Source: Flectonema sp. DT1601 (taxonomy: Eukaryota; Euglenozoa; Diplonemea; Diplonemida; Diplonemidae). Taken from it: a DNA stretch of 64,000 nt. The position numbers and the translations under genes were made by a program. The stretch covers positions 210,001 through 274,000 of the forward strand of contig OZ025840.1 in the NCBI GenBank assembly GCA_964019425.1. The letters run 5' to 3'. This document shows, piece by piece, positions 51,580 through 61,443 of the stretch. The notes under the pieces were generated by a model, which saw nothing but the letters and a program-made list of their open reading frames with translations, did not search any database and was not told the DNA's origin. Within the stretch, counting starts at the first letter, position 1. Each line of letters starts with the position of its first letter.

Positions 51580-51983
51580 CTAGTCCTCAACGTTAAAACG
51601 TTTTTTAAGTTCACTCGATTGTCTTTTTAAAGAATTTCGTTCCGAAGTAAGAGTTCCTATCTGTTGCTTTAGAGTCTTTACTCTGCTTTCCTTTTGAAGT
51701 TTAATGTCATCGACCTGTTTGTTGTTTTATTTTGTTTTTTTTTGGAAACGTTAAATAAAAAAAAGAGGGCTTGGATAATTACATCAAGGGTTTAACGCAA
51801 CAAACTAGACATAAAATCATTATAACTGGATTCTGTCCACACGAAATCGCATGCTTCAAATAAACAACCAGACATTTTTTGTTGATAGCAGCTAGTTTTT
51901 ACTGGCGCACAGGGAAATAGATAACATGACAATAATAAATAACGGCTCTTAATCTGAATAGTTTCTTCTCCGACTTCGTCAGT

Positions 51984-52024
<41 letters not shown>

Positions 52025-54029
52025 AAAAACAAACCTTTCCCTCAAGCTCAGCAGTGGTTTCTTTGTGAAGATCCGACAGCTGCAAAATTTGAACCAAACG
52101 TTGTTTATATTGTGTAGTCGCATAAACATTTGCTTCAATCAGTGATGCATTAGAATCAGATAAAACAGCAATCTCTGAACGCAATGAGTCAACCAAAGGA
52201 GTAGCAGCAGCAGTCATATTCGCTGGTGGGTTAGAACGGAGTTGGTCAATTTCAATTTCAAGATCATCAAGACGAGCAACTTTTCTTGCTAATACTTCTT
52301 TCTGTAATTGAATATTTGCGAGCTCTCTTTCTGATTCTTCAACTTGCTTTTGAACTTCATCATATGCATGTTGTTTACCTGCAAGTTCTTCATTTATTAA
52401 ACTGACAGTTGATTGGTGTTCTGTTTGTAGGGATCGCACTCTGTCATCGGAGTCGTTTTGACAGTTCTCAAGTTGATTTGATAGAAGTTGTAGTTGTGCT
52501 TTTAAGTCTTTCTTATCATTCTCTAAGGAGTCGAGTTGTGACTTTGTTGTGTTATTATTTTTGGATTCCAATATGCTTGCTTGAAGTGTATCATTAATAA
52601 TTTGTAATTCGGACTGTTGTGATTTTAATGATTTGTTATCAGTGGTCGTGTCATCCAACTTGTTTTGTAAGTTAGTCACATTTAACTTTAGAGAATCATT
52701 CAAAGCCTGTAATTTATCTGTATCGGTACTACGTTCTGAAATGATCACTTCCATATCTTTTATTTTGTCTTCAGATGATGAGAGTTGGTTAACCCTCTCT
52801 GTTAGGTTTAGTTGCATTCTCTTCAAGCTATTTATTTCATCGTCTTTAAGCTGTTTGATGTCATTTATTTCTGCTGTTAGTACTCTAATTGCTTCAAGAC
52901 CTTCCATCTTTTGTTTTGATAAGACTGAATTTTCTTCTGTTAAAGCCTTTATGTCAGTTGATGAAGAATCTCCATGGTACTCTCGATATTGCTCAGCTAA
53001 TGCCGTGCTTTCAATTTTTAGTGTTAGATCTCGGATTCGTTCTTCGTTTTTAGAGCAACTGTTTTTAAACTGAAGCTTTAATTCTTCTAATTGAGTTGCT
53101 TGTCTTTTTATTTCACCTTCATTAAGGATTTGTATTTGATTTGATTCAGATAATTGCTTTTCAGAATTTTTAAGTTGGAGTTCTAAGTCCTTATTAGTAC
53201 CACTTAACGCTTCGGCGACAGGGTCAACTCGGAGTTGTTGTAGTTGTAGTTCGAGGTTCTTTATTTTGGTGGAGGAGTCTTTTTGTGATAATTTTTGTTT
53301 TACTGATTGAAGTATAGATGCATATTCGTCGTCAACAGCATGACCTGCCATGACACCCAATTCACGAATGGTGTCTTCAGCAGTCTGTAGCTCCGATGCT
53401 AACCGTCTGTTTTGATTTGACATTATAGTAAGGGTTTGATCGCTGTCTCCACCAGTAGTCGTTGGATGAGTTTCAGGTACAGATGCATGCACTGTAACAC
53501 CTCTCTTTTGTAGTTGTCGGACAAGCATAATGTTCTCACTGTATTGTTTTTTAATTGCCTCGATAGCATCGACCAGACTTGCACGAAGAGCAACAACTTG
53601 ACTTTCACTTTCTTGTAACTGAACTCCAAGTTTTTGTATTGTTCGATCTCTCTTTACGTCTGAATCTGAATTAGAGCCTCGTTGCGTATGAGACAGGACG
53701 AGATACTCTGAGTTGAGGATGTGCATTTCTTTTTTTAGGTTGTGAAGTTCCGTTTCTAAGGTGCTAATCGATGACTTGAGTTCTCTTTTTTCTTCAAAAT
53801 GTTGATCTTTTAATCGACAGAAGTCATCCTGGTATTTCTTTTTCATCACTTCAAGAGCGCTGTCCTCGTTTGTAGGTCCTTTTAAACTATCGCTGTGCCA
53901 TGATGAGGGAGCAGAATTATATCCTCTCCTTGCTTTTCTTTGTAAAGTTGTTACGTCTTCTTCTAATCTGCTTAAGTCAGAACATATCTCACGGTCTTTG
54001 ACTTTCCGCGTTTGTGAATCATACGACAT
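51580..54029 (-). CDS. Long coiled-coil protein; last intron carries a MITE
   Basis: Exon 1 is 54029-52035 (665 codons) and exon 2 is 51714-51580 (44 codons and stop), total 709 residues. The intron 52034-51715 starts GTTTGT, ends AACAAACAG and is 320 nt. Exon 2 continues the heptad pattern (VDDIKLQKESRVKTLKQQ), which supports the splice. Residues about 20-35 and most of 75-709 are coiled coil. A short region near 40-55 (RRGYNSAPSSWHSD) is conserved in a duplicate at 60.2 kb. Acceptor at 54036. Probably structural. Confidence 0.88.
51764..51843. repeat. Dispersed repeat shared with 43388-43465
   Basis: Shared blocks in order: CTTGGATAA, ATCAAGG, CGCAACAAA, TAGACAT, AATCAT, ATAACTGGATTCTGTCCA. 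It lies inside the intron of the coiled-coil gene, next to a MITE. Confidence 0.65.
51857..52020. mobile_element. MITE family 1, copy h, inside an intron
   Basis: Good right end (GGCTCTTAATCTGAATAGTTT), outer hairpin (CCGACTTCGTCAG) and a poly-A run of about 34 nt. The left end is degenerate but aligns with the interior of copy a. It lies wholly inside the intron 51715-52034. Confidence 0.65.
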
Positions 54030-56891
54030 GTTCTTCTTAAAATTTAAAAAAAAAATATCATCAATAAAATACCCTGGTAGGCTAAAGCCAATACTGGAAA
54101 TCAGATTCTCAGATTTTAGTTAGTAGTGATAAGTATCAGTCAATCAAACAAAAGCAACATTTCGTAGGAGAACAAACAAATAATGGTTGGTTTCGGGCTA
54201 AGATTGAAAATTTTTCTCCGGAATTTTAGTTAGAATGAGTTTATTATAAAAAAGTGCACTAAAATAAAATAGAGATTTTCGCTATTGGGGGGTCCAATAA
54301 TTCCATTTTCGCTATTCAGTAAAAGAATTTTTTTTTTTTGTGCTGTTCACTGAATATGATAATTTTTTTCAACTTTTTAACTTGTAGTGAACAGCGAAAA
54401 AAAAATTTCAACTTCTAGCGAATAGCGAAAAAAAATTTGTAACTTGTAGTGAATAGCGAAAAAAAAATTGTAACTTGTAGTGAATAGCGAAAAAAAATTT
54501 GTAACTTGTAGTGAACAGCGAAAAAAAAAAATTTCTTTTACTGAACGGCGAAAAAAAATTATCACTTCTAGTGAACAGCGAAAAAAAAGTTACTGCTTTT
54601 GGTGAATAGCGAAAATGACATTATCAGGCACCCCAATAGCGAAAATCTCAATAAAATATAAAAAAGAAAAATTATAAAAACACATTCTCCGGAATTTTAG
54701 TTAGTTAGATTTTGGAGAGTATAAAGAACAAGCCGTGTCAAGTGTCAAACAATACTATAGTTATGACACGGATGGAAAAATAGAAAAGTACAAGAAGGTT
54801 GCATTTGGTGGTATTCTTTTTCTTAAAATAATCTTTTACAAAAGTTCACCTAGACACTCCTTTAGGAGAGAAACAAAGAGTAGTGATGAGAAGGAGCGTT
54901 TTCAGTAATTTTGATAACAAGGAAAGAACAAGAAGCCATGTAAGAACCAATGAGGTAGTATCATTAATTTTAGTATAGAAAAAGTTAAAGAATAAAAAAT
55001 AGAGATAGGTTCTTGTCCCGAACCAAAAAGTTAACAGTGATAATTATCAGTCATCAAAAGTAAAATTTAGTATGACGACAAACAAGTTGGTTTCGTGACA
55101 AGAGTAAAAACAATAAGTAAATAATTCATTCATTTGAGTGGTCCTTCCACACGACACGTCGGTGAACCGATCCTCAACTTCCCTTTGACTACAATCGCTT
55201 TCACATTCATCGAAATAGTCTCGTCCTTGAAGATCAATTCTGACGAGGGAGGAATTGTAATTCGATCAAATATTCCGACACCTCCATTAGCCAGGGAAGA
55301 GCTGCCCAATAGCACTTTAGTATTATAGAAAAGTGAGAATTAAAAAAAAATAGAAATAAGTAAAAGAAAAGTATTCATTATTCTGCAGTTTCCGATAATA
55401 AAATATGTAGTTTTCACCTTAATCTTATACTACTTGTCCCGAACCAAAAAGTAAACAGTGATGAGTATCAGTCGATCAAACAAAAGCAAAGATTTCGTAG
55501 GACGACAAACAAGTTGGTTTCGGGATAAGAGTAAAAAACAATAAGTTAAACAGTGTCATAAATTTTAGTATAGAAAAACGAGAATAAAAAAATAATGATA
55601 AGTAAAAGAAAAGGATTCATTTTCTGCAGTTTCATATCATTCAAGTCAGTTATATAATCCAGCGTTACTGCATATTATGAGTACTCCAGGGAGGTAACTC
55701 ACGGTAACAGAGGACCCACCCAACCCGAAGACTTCGCGACTTAAGCGAGAAAGAACTACTACAGAAAGCTCGTCTATAACAATATTTAAATCGGTAGCTT
55801 TATATGCATTATCAGCAAGTAGTTTCTTCCTTACAAAAATACCTTTTGGAGTTAATAAAGTACAGAACAACTGTAGCACTGGTAACCAGCTTGCTGTAGC
55901 TTCACTTGAGACGATGCGGTGTTGCTTAATTTCCACGTAATAAATAATAGCGACGAGATAAATCCATAAGCCATAGTTAAACTCGACAGTGTAAATAATA
56001 AAAATAAAATAAAATAAAATAAAATGAAACAAGAATTAATAAAAAAAAAGTTAATTTTCAGTGCTTACCAAAGGCTTTAAAAAGAATTGGGCACACGAAT
56101 AAGTACAAGGAAATCAGATTTTGGAGAGTATAAAGAACAAGCCGTGTCAAACAACACTATAGTTATAGGTATGACATGGATGCAAAAACAGGTGGTATTT
56201 TTTTCTTAAGATAATATTTTTACAAAAGTTAGACGCTCCTTTAGGAGAGAATCACAGAGTAGTGATGAGAAGTAGCGAAACCTAAACAAGACAAGTCAGT
56301 TTTAGGTTTCATTGCTCCGACCAATCGGTTCGGTGGTAAACTGAAGTTATTGGTAGCGCAATACAGGATCAGAAGTTAAGTCGATGCGTACTAGTTGCCC
56401 CTTTGCAGAAAGCCTTGTAGCAACGTGAATAAAAAGAAGGGAAAACCTCTAATCCAGACACAAAAGTTTCCGAAACCGCCAACTCTATACAAAAAAAGTG
56501 CCTTGTGGCCTGTGGTTAAAAAATCCGCCACCCGGAATCGAACTTGCCGAATTTAAGACAGTTTTTTTTTTTTCCCCTGAAAAATGCGTTGAGTAATTTT
56601 AAATCTCCTCACAATTCTTTTCTAAACAAACATGCCTGTTTTTGATGGGGACACCTTTGGGACGCGGTAAAGAACATTACATTCAACAGTACGCACGCCT
56701 CCTGTCAACGAATGCGACTTCTGGAGAATGAGATTCGATTTATGAAACCACTCAACCACTTGAACATAGTGAGGTACGTGTCTCTTGACCGCCTGCCAAT
56801 GTTTAGCTTGTACTGTCAACATCATTGCCACGAGTCAGATTAGCTTCATCTCATTGACAGACGAATTGATGTATTCATTTAAGAATTCAAA
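54030..56891. repeat. Patchwork of duplicated segments between two genes
   Basis: Contains three copies of a block beginning near 54119, 55014 and 55430 (TTGTCCCGAACCAAAAAG, CAGTGAT, TATCAGTC, ACAAACAAGTTGGTTTCG), two copies of GATTTTGGAGAGTATAAAGA (54706, 56111; a third at 60509), and flank sequence (56337-56432) repeated at 61131-61227. A Mutator-like MITE sits at 54272-54649. Short frames at 55130-55328 (both strands), 55646-56032 and 56622-56831 are not convincing genes. Confidence 0.65.
54272..54649. mobile_element. Mutator-like MITE with internal tandem repeats
   Basis: Perfect 19-bp inverted ends (GAGATTTTCGCTATTGGGG at 54272-54290; its complement at 54631-54649), continuing imperfectly to about 45 bp. 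Both sides carry the 9-bp direct repeat AATAAAATA (54263-54271 and 54650-54658), the target-site duplication length of the Mutator superfamily. The interior is about eight units of roughly 31 bp, each with a GCGAA core and A-run (GTAGTGAATAGCGAAAA), related to the inner end of the inverted repeats. No transposase. Confidence 0.8.
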
Positions 56892-59800
56892 TTAAATAAC
56901 AGAATCACTATTGCGGTCAGGACAGTTTCCTGGAGGTGAGTCCAATGTTTTTTCCAATATTTTACGATTTCTTGCCCTCCATACGTAGAAGGACCCGATG
57001 CTTAATATAAGAACAATACCAACAACAATAACAGCTATTGCGTAATCAGGAAAGGTTGTGGTGTCATCATCTAAAGACAAGAGCGTACTTGGTTCTTGAG
57101 TGACAGATGTCACTGCTGAACTCACATATGATGTTCCTGATGCAACTGTTTGTGAGATGGCTTGTCCATTCTGATCAAGCATGTGTTGCATTGAGTTCTC
57201 AGTTACTTTTACTGTTGTTGATCCTTTGAACCTCACATTCAAATCTCCAGATTGAAGAGACGCAAATGCTCTCACAGAGCTTGCTGTCGTGCACGACACG
57301 CAGTTCCCAAAAGTATCACAAATATCGAGGCACACAATCCCACCCGATAGTGAAAGAATTGCAGTAATGAAATTCATCAATCGCTGGGCACCATTTCTCA
57401 ATTGACTGATGTCAATACCTCTCAGTGTGATACTAATGGTTACTTCAAATACCGAAGTATCTGGCGGAACAGCAGTTGGGACGTTTGTTGGGACAGCTGT
57501 TGGCGAATTCGTTGGAATAGAAGTTGGCGAGTCAGTAGGGACAGCTGTTGGCGGATTCGTTGGAATTAAAGTTGGCGAGACGCTAGGGACAGCAGTTGGC
57601 GAGACGCTAGGGACAGCAGTTGGCGAATTCGTTGGAATTGAAGTTGGCGGGGCTGTCGGGACAGCAGTTGGCGGATTCGTTGGGATTGAAGTAGGCGAAT
57701 TCGTTGGAATAGAAGTTGGCGAGACGCTAGGGACAGCAGTTGGCGGATTCGTTGGAATTAAAGTTACCGAGTCAGTCGGGTCAACAGACGAATTCCATGG
57801 AATTAAAGTTACTGAGTCAGTCGGGTCAGCTGACGAATTCCATGGAACTAATGTTGGCGGGTCAGTCGGGACAGCAGTTGCCGAATTCATTGGAATTAAA
57901 GTTACCGAGTCAGTCGGGTCAACAGACGAATTCCATGGAATTAAAGTTACTGAGTCAGTCGGGTCAGCTGACGAATTCCATGGAACTAATGTTGGCGGGT
58001 CAGTCGGGACAGCAGTTGCCGAATTCATTGGAATTAAAGTTACCGAGTCATTCGCAGCTGACGAATTCCATGGAACTAAAGTTGGCGGGTCAGTCGGGGC
58101 AGCAGTTGGCGGATTCATTGGAATTAAAGTTACTGAGTCATTCGCAGCAGCTGACGAATTCCATGGAACTAAAGTTGGCTGGTCAGTCGGGACAGCAGTT
58201 GCCGAATTCATTGGAATTAAAGTTACCGAGTCAGTCGGGTCAACAGACGAATTCCATGGAATTAAAGTTACTGAGTCAGTCGGGTCAGCTGACGAATTCC
58301 ATGGAACTAATGTTGGCGGGTCAGTCGGGACAGCAGTTGCCGAATTCATTGGAATTAAAGTTACCGAGTCATTCGCAGCTGACGAATTCCATGGAACTAA
58401 AGTTGGCGGGTCAGTCGGGACAGCAGTTGGCGGATTCATTGGAATTAAAGTTACCGAGTCATTCGCAGCTGACGAATTCCATGGAACTAAAGTTGGCGGG
58501 TCAGTCGGGGCAGCAGTTGGCGGATTCATTGGAATTAAAGTTACCGAGTCATTCGCAGCAGCTGACGAATTCCATGGAACTAAAGTTGGCGGGTCAGTCG
58601 GGACAGCAGTTGCCGAATTCATTGGAATTAAAGTTACCGAGTCATTCGCAGCAGCTGACGAATTCCATGGAACTAAAGTTGGCGGGTCAGTCGGGACAGC
58701 AGTTGGCGGATTCATTGGAATTAAAGTTACCGAGTCATTCGAAGCAGCTGACGAATTCCATGGAACTAAAGTTGGCGGGTCAGTCGGGACAGCAGTTGGC
58801 GGATTCATTGGAATTAAAGTTACCGAGTCATTCGAAGCAGCTGACGAATTCCATGGAACTAAAGTTGGCGGGTCAGTCGGGGCAGCAGTTGGCGGATTCA
58901 TTGGAATTAAAGTTACCGAGTCATTCGCAGCAGCTGACGAATTCCGTGGAACTAAAGTTGGCGGGTCAGTCGGGGCAGCAGTTGGCGGATTCATTGGAAT
59001 TAAAGTTACCGAGTCATTCGAAGCAGCTGACGAATTCCATGGAACTAAAGTTGGCGGGTCAGTCGGGACAGCAGTTGGCGGATTCATTGGAATTAAAGTT
59101 ACCGAGTCATTCGCAGCAGCTGACGAATTCCGTGGAACTAAAGTTGGCGGGTCAGTCGGGGCAGCAGTTGGCGGATTCATTGGAATTAAAGTTACTGAGT
59201 CATTCGCAGCAGCTGACGAATTCCATGGAACTAAAGTTGGCAGGTCAGTCGGGACAGCAGTTGGCGGATTCATTGGAATTAAAGTTACCGAGTCATTCGC
59301 AGCAGCTGACGAATTCCATGGAACTAAAGTTGGCGGGTCAGTCGGGGCAGCAGTTGCCGAATTCATTGGAATTAAAGTTACCGAGTCATTCGCAGCAGCT
59401 GACGAATTCCATGGAACTAAAGTTGGCGGGTCAGTCGGGACAGCAGTTGGCGGATTCATTGGAATTAAAGTTACTGAGTCATTCGCAGCAGCTGACGAAT
59501 TCCATGGAACTAAAGTTGGCGGGTCAGTCGGGACAGCAGTTGGCGGATTCATTGGAATTAAAGTTACCGAGTCATTCGCAGCAGCTGACGAATTCCATGG
59601 AACTAAAGTTGGCGGGTCAGTCGGGACAGCAGTTGGCGGATTCATTGGAATTAAAGTTACCGAGTCATTCGCAGCAGCTGACGAATTCGTTGGAACTAAA
59701 GTTGGCGGGTCAGTCGGGACAGCAGTTGGCGGATTCATTGGAATTAAAGTTACCGAGTCATTCGCAGCAGCTGACGAATTCCATGGAACTAAAGTTGGCG

Positions 59801-59897
59801 GATTCATTGGAATTAAAGTTACCGAGTTATTCGCAGCTGACGAATTCGGTATGACTGCAGAGACTGCTGCTGTCAACAGTCCTGCAAGAAGCTGCAT
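56892..59897 (-). CDS. Surface protein of Pro/Thr-rich 31-residue repeats with C-terminal membrane anchor
   Basis: 1001 residues from the ATG at 59897 (signal peptide MQLLAGLLTAAVSAVIPN). Residues about 20-700 are some 25 copies of a 31-residue unit (NDSVTLIPMNPPT, TDPPTLVPWNSSAA) with N-glycosylation sequons (NSS, NDS). A shorter PT-repeat stretch (TNSPTSIPTNPPT) follows to about 805. A domain of about 140 residues with four Cys (CLDICDTFGNCVSC) is next, then a transmembrane helix (YAIAVIVVGIVLILSIGSFY) and a basic cytosolic tail. It looks like a mucin-like surface stalk. The C-terminal domain is about 99% identical at DNA level to the gene at 61.4-64 kb. A strong acceptor, CTCTCTCAG, lies at 59917. 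Confidence 0.88.
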   Translation of the reverse strand: MQLLAGLLTAAVSAVIPNSSAANNSVTLIPMNPPTLVPWNSSAAANDSVTLIPMNPPTAVPTDPPTLVPTNSSAAANDSVTLIPMNPPTAVPTDPPTLVPWNSSAAANDSVTLIPMNPPTAVPTDPPTLVPWNSSAAANDSVTLIPMNPPTAVPTDPPTLVPWNSSAAANDSVTLIPMNSATAAPTDPPTLVPWNSSAAANDSVTLIPMNPPTAVPTDLPTLVPWNSSAAANDSVTLIPMNPPTAAPTDPPTLVPRNSSAAANDSVTLIPMNPPTAVPTDPPTLVPWNSSAASNDSVTLIPMNPPTAAPTDPPTLVPRNSSAAANDSVTLIPMNPPTAAPTDPPTLVPWNSSAASNDSVTLIPMNPPTAVPTDPPTLVPWNSSAASNDSVTLIPMNPPTAVPTDPPTLVPWNSSAAANDSVTLIPMNSATAVPTDPPTLVPWNSSAAANDSVTLIPMNPPTAAPTDPPTLVPWNSSAANDSVTLIPMNPPTAVPTDPPTLVPWNSSAANDSVTLIPMNSATAVPTDPPTLVPWNSSADPTDSVTLIPWNSSVDPTDSVTLIPMNSATAVPTDQPTLVPWNSSAAANDSVTLIPMNPPTAAPTDPPTLVPWNSSAANDSVTLIPMNSATAVPTDPPTLVPWNSSADPTDSVTLIPWNSSVDPTDSVTLIPMNSATAVPTDPPTLVPWNSSADPTDSVTLIPWNSSVDPTDSVTLIPTNPPTAVPSVSPTSIPTNSPTSIPTNPPTAVPTAPPTSIPTNSPTAVPSVSPTAVPSVSPTLIPTNPPTAVPTDSPTSIPTNSPTAVPTNVPTAVPPDTSVFEVTISITLRGIDISQLRNGAQRLMNFITAILSLSGGIVCLDICDTFGNCVSCTTASSVRAFASLQSGDLNVRFKGSTTVKVTENSMQHMLDQNGQAISQTVASGTSYVSSAVTSVTQEPSTLLSLDDDTTTFPDYAIAVIVVGIVLILSIGSFYVWRARNRKILEKTLDSPPGNCPDRNSDSVI
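57776..59870 (-). repeat. Tandem 93-bp coding repeat array
   Basis: About 25 units of 93 bp (some 90 bp, lacking one Ala codon). Variants occur as blocks: the SATAVP and ADPT/VDPT subtypes recur together, pointing to block duplication rather than single-unit drift. The unit is free of stops in several frames on both strands, so open antisense frames here are a by-product. Confidence 0.9.
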
Positions 59898-61243
59898 TGG
59901 TTTATAGAGGTTAAAACTGAGAGAGAATAGATAAGAGATAAAATCCACAAGATAATGTTTAATTGTAACAACATAAAAGTGTTGACTGAGAATTTACTTA
60001 TTTATGAATATCCACGTATCACTCTGCTGATGGCAACTTTCTTTTATACAAAACTAACACACTCTACTTCCATATTGGTAGATGACTATTTTATATCATC
60101 TATTTATATCTGTATAAGCAAGAAGAATAATTAAACATACAATAACCACTACTTATTAATAAGTTTGACTACAATGGCATGTGCTGTCCTTGCGTCCGAT
60201 TGTAGGTCCTTTTAAACTATCGCTGTGCCATGAGGAGGGAGCAGAATTATATCCTCTCCTTGCTTTTCTTTGTAAAGTTGTTACGTCTTCTTCTAATCTG
60301 CTTAAGTCAGAACATATCTCACGGTCTTTGACTTTCCGCGTTTGTGAATCATACGACATGTTCTTCTTAAAATTTAAAAAAAGAAAGGGGGCTTACATAA
60401 CACGAACACACTGAACGCACACGTTTTTTTTTTTCCCTTAAACCCCCGAAACAAATGATATCATTGGTAGGCTAAAGCGGTCAATACTGGAAATCAGATT
60501 CTCAGATTTTGGAGAGTATAAAGAACAAGCCGTGTCAAGTGTCAAACAATACCATAGTTATGACACGGATGGGAAAATAGAAAAGTACAAGAAAGTTGCA
60601 TATGGTGGTATTTTTTTTTCTTAAAATAATTTTTTTTACAAAAGTTCACCTAGACGCTCTCTGCTATACTTTAACACAGAAACACGGAGTAGTGATGAGA
60701 AGGAGCGTTTTCGGTAATTTTAATCGCAAGGAAAAGAACAAGAAGCCGTGTAAGAACCAAAAAGTTAATTTTCAGTGCTTACCGAAGGCTTTAAAAAGTG
60801 GGCAACAAGAAAAACTACAGGAACAGAATCAAAAGGAAACCTAAACAAGACAAGTCAGTTTTAAGTCTTCACTACTCCAAATCAATCGATGAATATATGG
60901 TGTTCGCTACAAAGAGACCAAAAAAATAAAAAATAAAAAAAGAAGAGAAAAAAAAAAAGCGTTCTCAAAATTCAAAGTGTAATATAAAGTTAAACAAAAA
61001 ATATATCGCAAAAAAAGACAAAATAGGGTATTTTCATAAAGGCAGCTCGCAAAAGCTTTGCCAAGACGATAGATAAATAAGGACAAAAAAAAATAGCAAT
61101 GCGTAAGTTACCTCTTCTTCAGTATAGGGTAAACTGAAGTTATTGGTAGCGCAATACAGGATCAGAAGTTAAGTTGATGCGTACAACTAGCCCCTTTGCA
61201 GAAAGCCTTGTAGCAACGTGAATAAGAAGAAACATTGTCGCTC
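59898..61243. repeat. Duplicated intergenic segment, second copy
   Basis: From 60383 to 60850 it follows 54706-54950 and 56047-56300 of the first copy, without the extra blocks there. 61131-61227 repeats 56337-56432. 59940-60150 is AT-rich and unique. No intact gene. Confidence 0.65.
60156..60359 (-). pseudogene. 5' fragment of the 709-residue coiled-coil gene
   Basis: 60199-60382 repeats 53869-54052 almost exactly, including leader, ATG and the first 53 codons. After codon 53 the sequence is unrelated and stops after 14 more codons. The body of the gene is absent, so this is the truncated end of a segmental duplication. It retains the acceptor-like leader and might still be transcribed. Confidence 0.75.
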
Positions 61244-61443
61244 NNNNNNNNNNNNNNNNNNNNNNNNNNNNNNNNNNNNNNNNNNNNNNNNNNNNNNNNN
61301 NNNNNNNNNNNNNNNNNNNNNNNNNNNNNNNNNNNNNNNNNNNNNNNNNNNNNNNNNNNNNNNNNNNNNNNNNNNNNNNNNNNNNNNNNNNNNNNNNNNN
61401 NNNNNNNNNNNNNNNNNNNNNNNNNNNNNNNNNNNNNNNNNNN
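61244..61443. other. Assembly gap (200 N)
   Basis: Unknown bases. By comparison with the duplicate, the 3' end of the surface-protein gene (membrane helix, tail, stop) and its first 3' flank should lie here. A reading frame drawn across the N's is not meaningful. Confidence 0.95.

Noticed and set aside
56518-56545. tRNA-like B-box (AGTTCGATTCC) followed by T6 on the minus strand
   Set aside because: The T-stem does not pair and no A-box or 5' acceptor half is found upstream.
57409-59907. Very long plus-strand open frames across the repeat array (over 700 and over 800 codons)
   Set aside because: They are by-products of a 93-bp unit that lacks stops in several frames. Signal peptide, membrane anchor and shared C-terminal domain are all on the minus strand.
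61140-61243. Continuation of the surface-protein frame through the N gap
   Set aside because: Translation across N's is meaningless, and 61131-61227 matches non-coding 3' flank of the duplicate.
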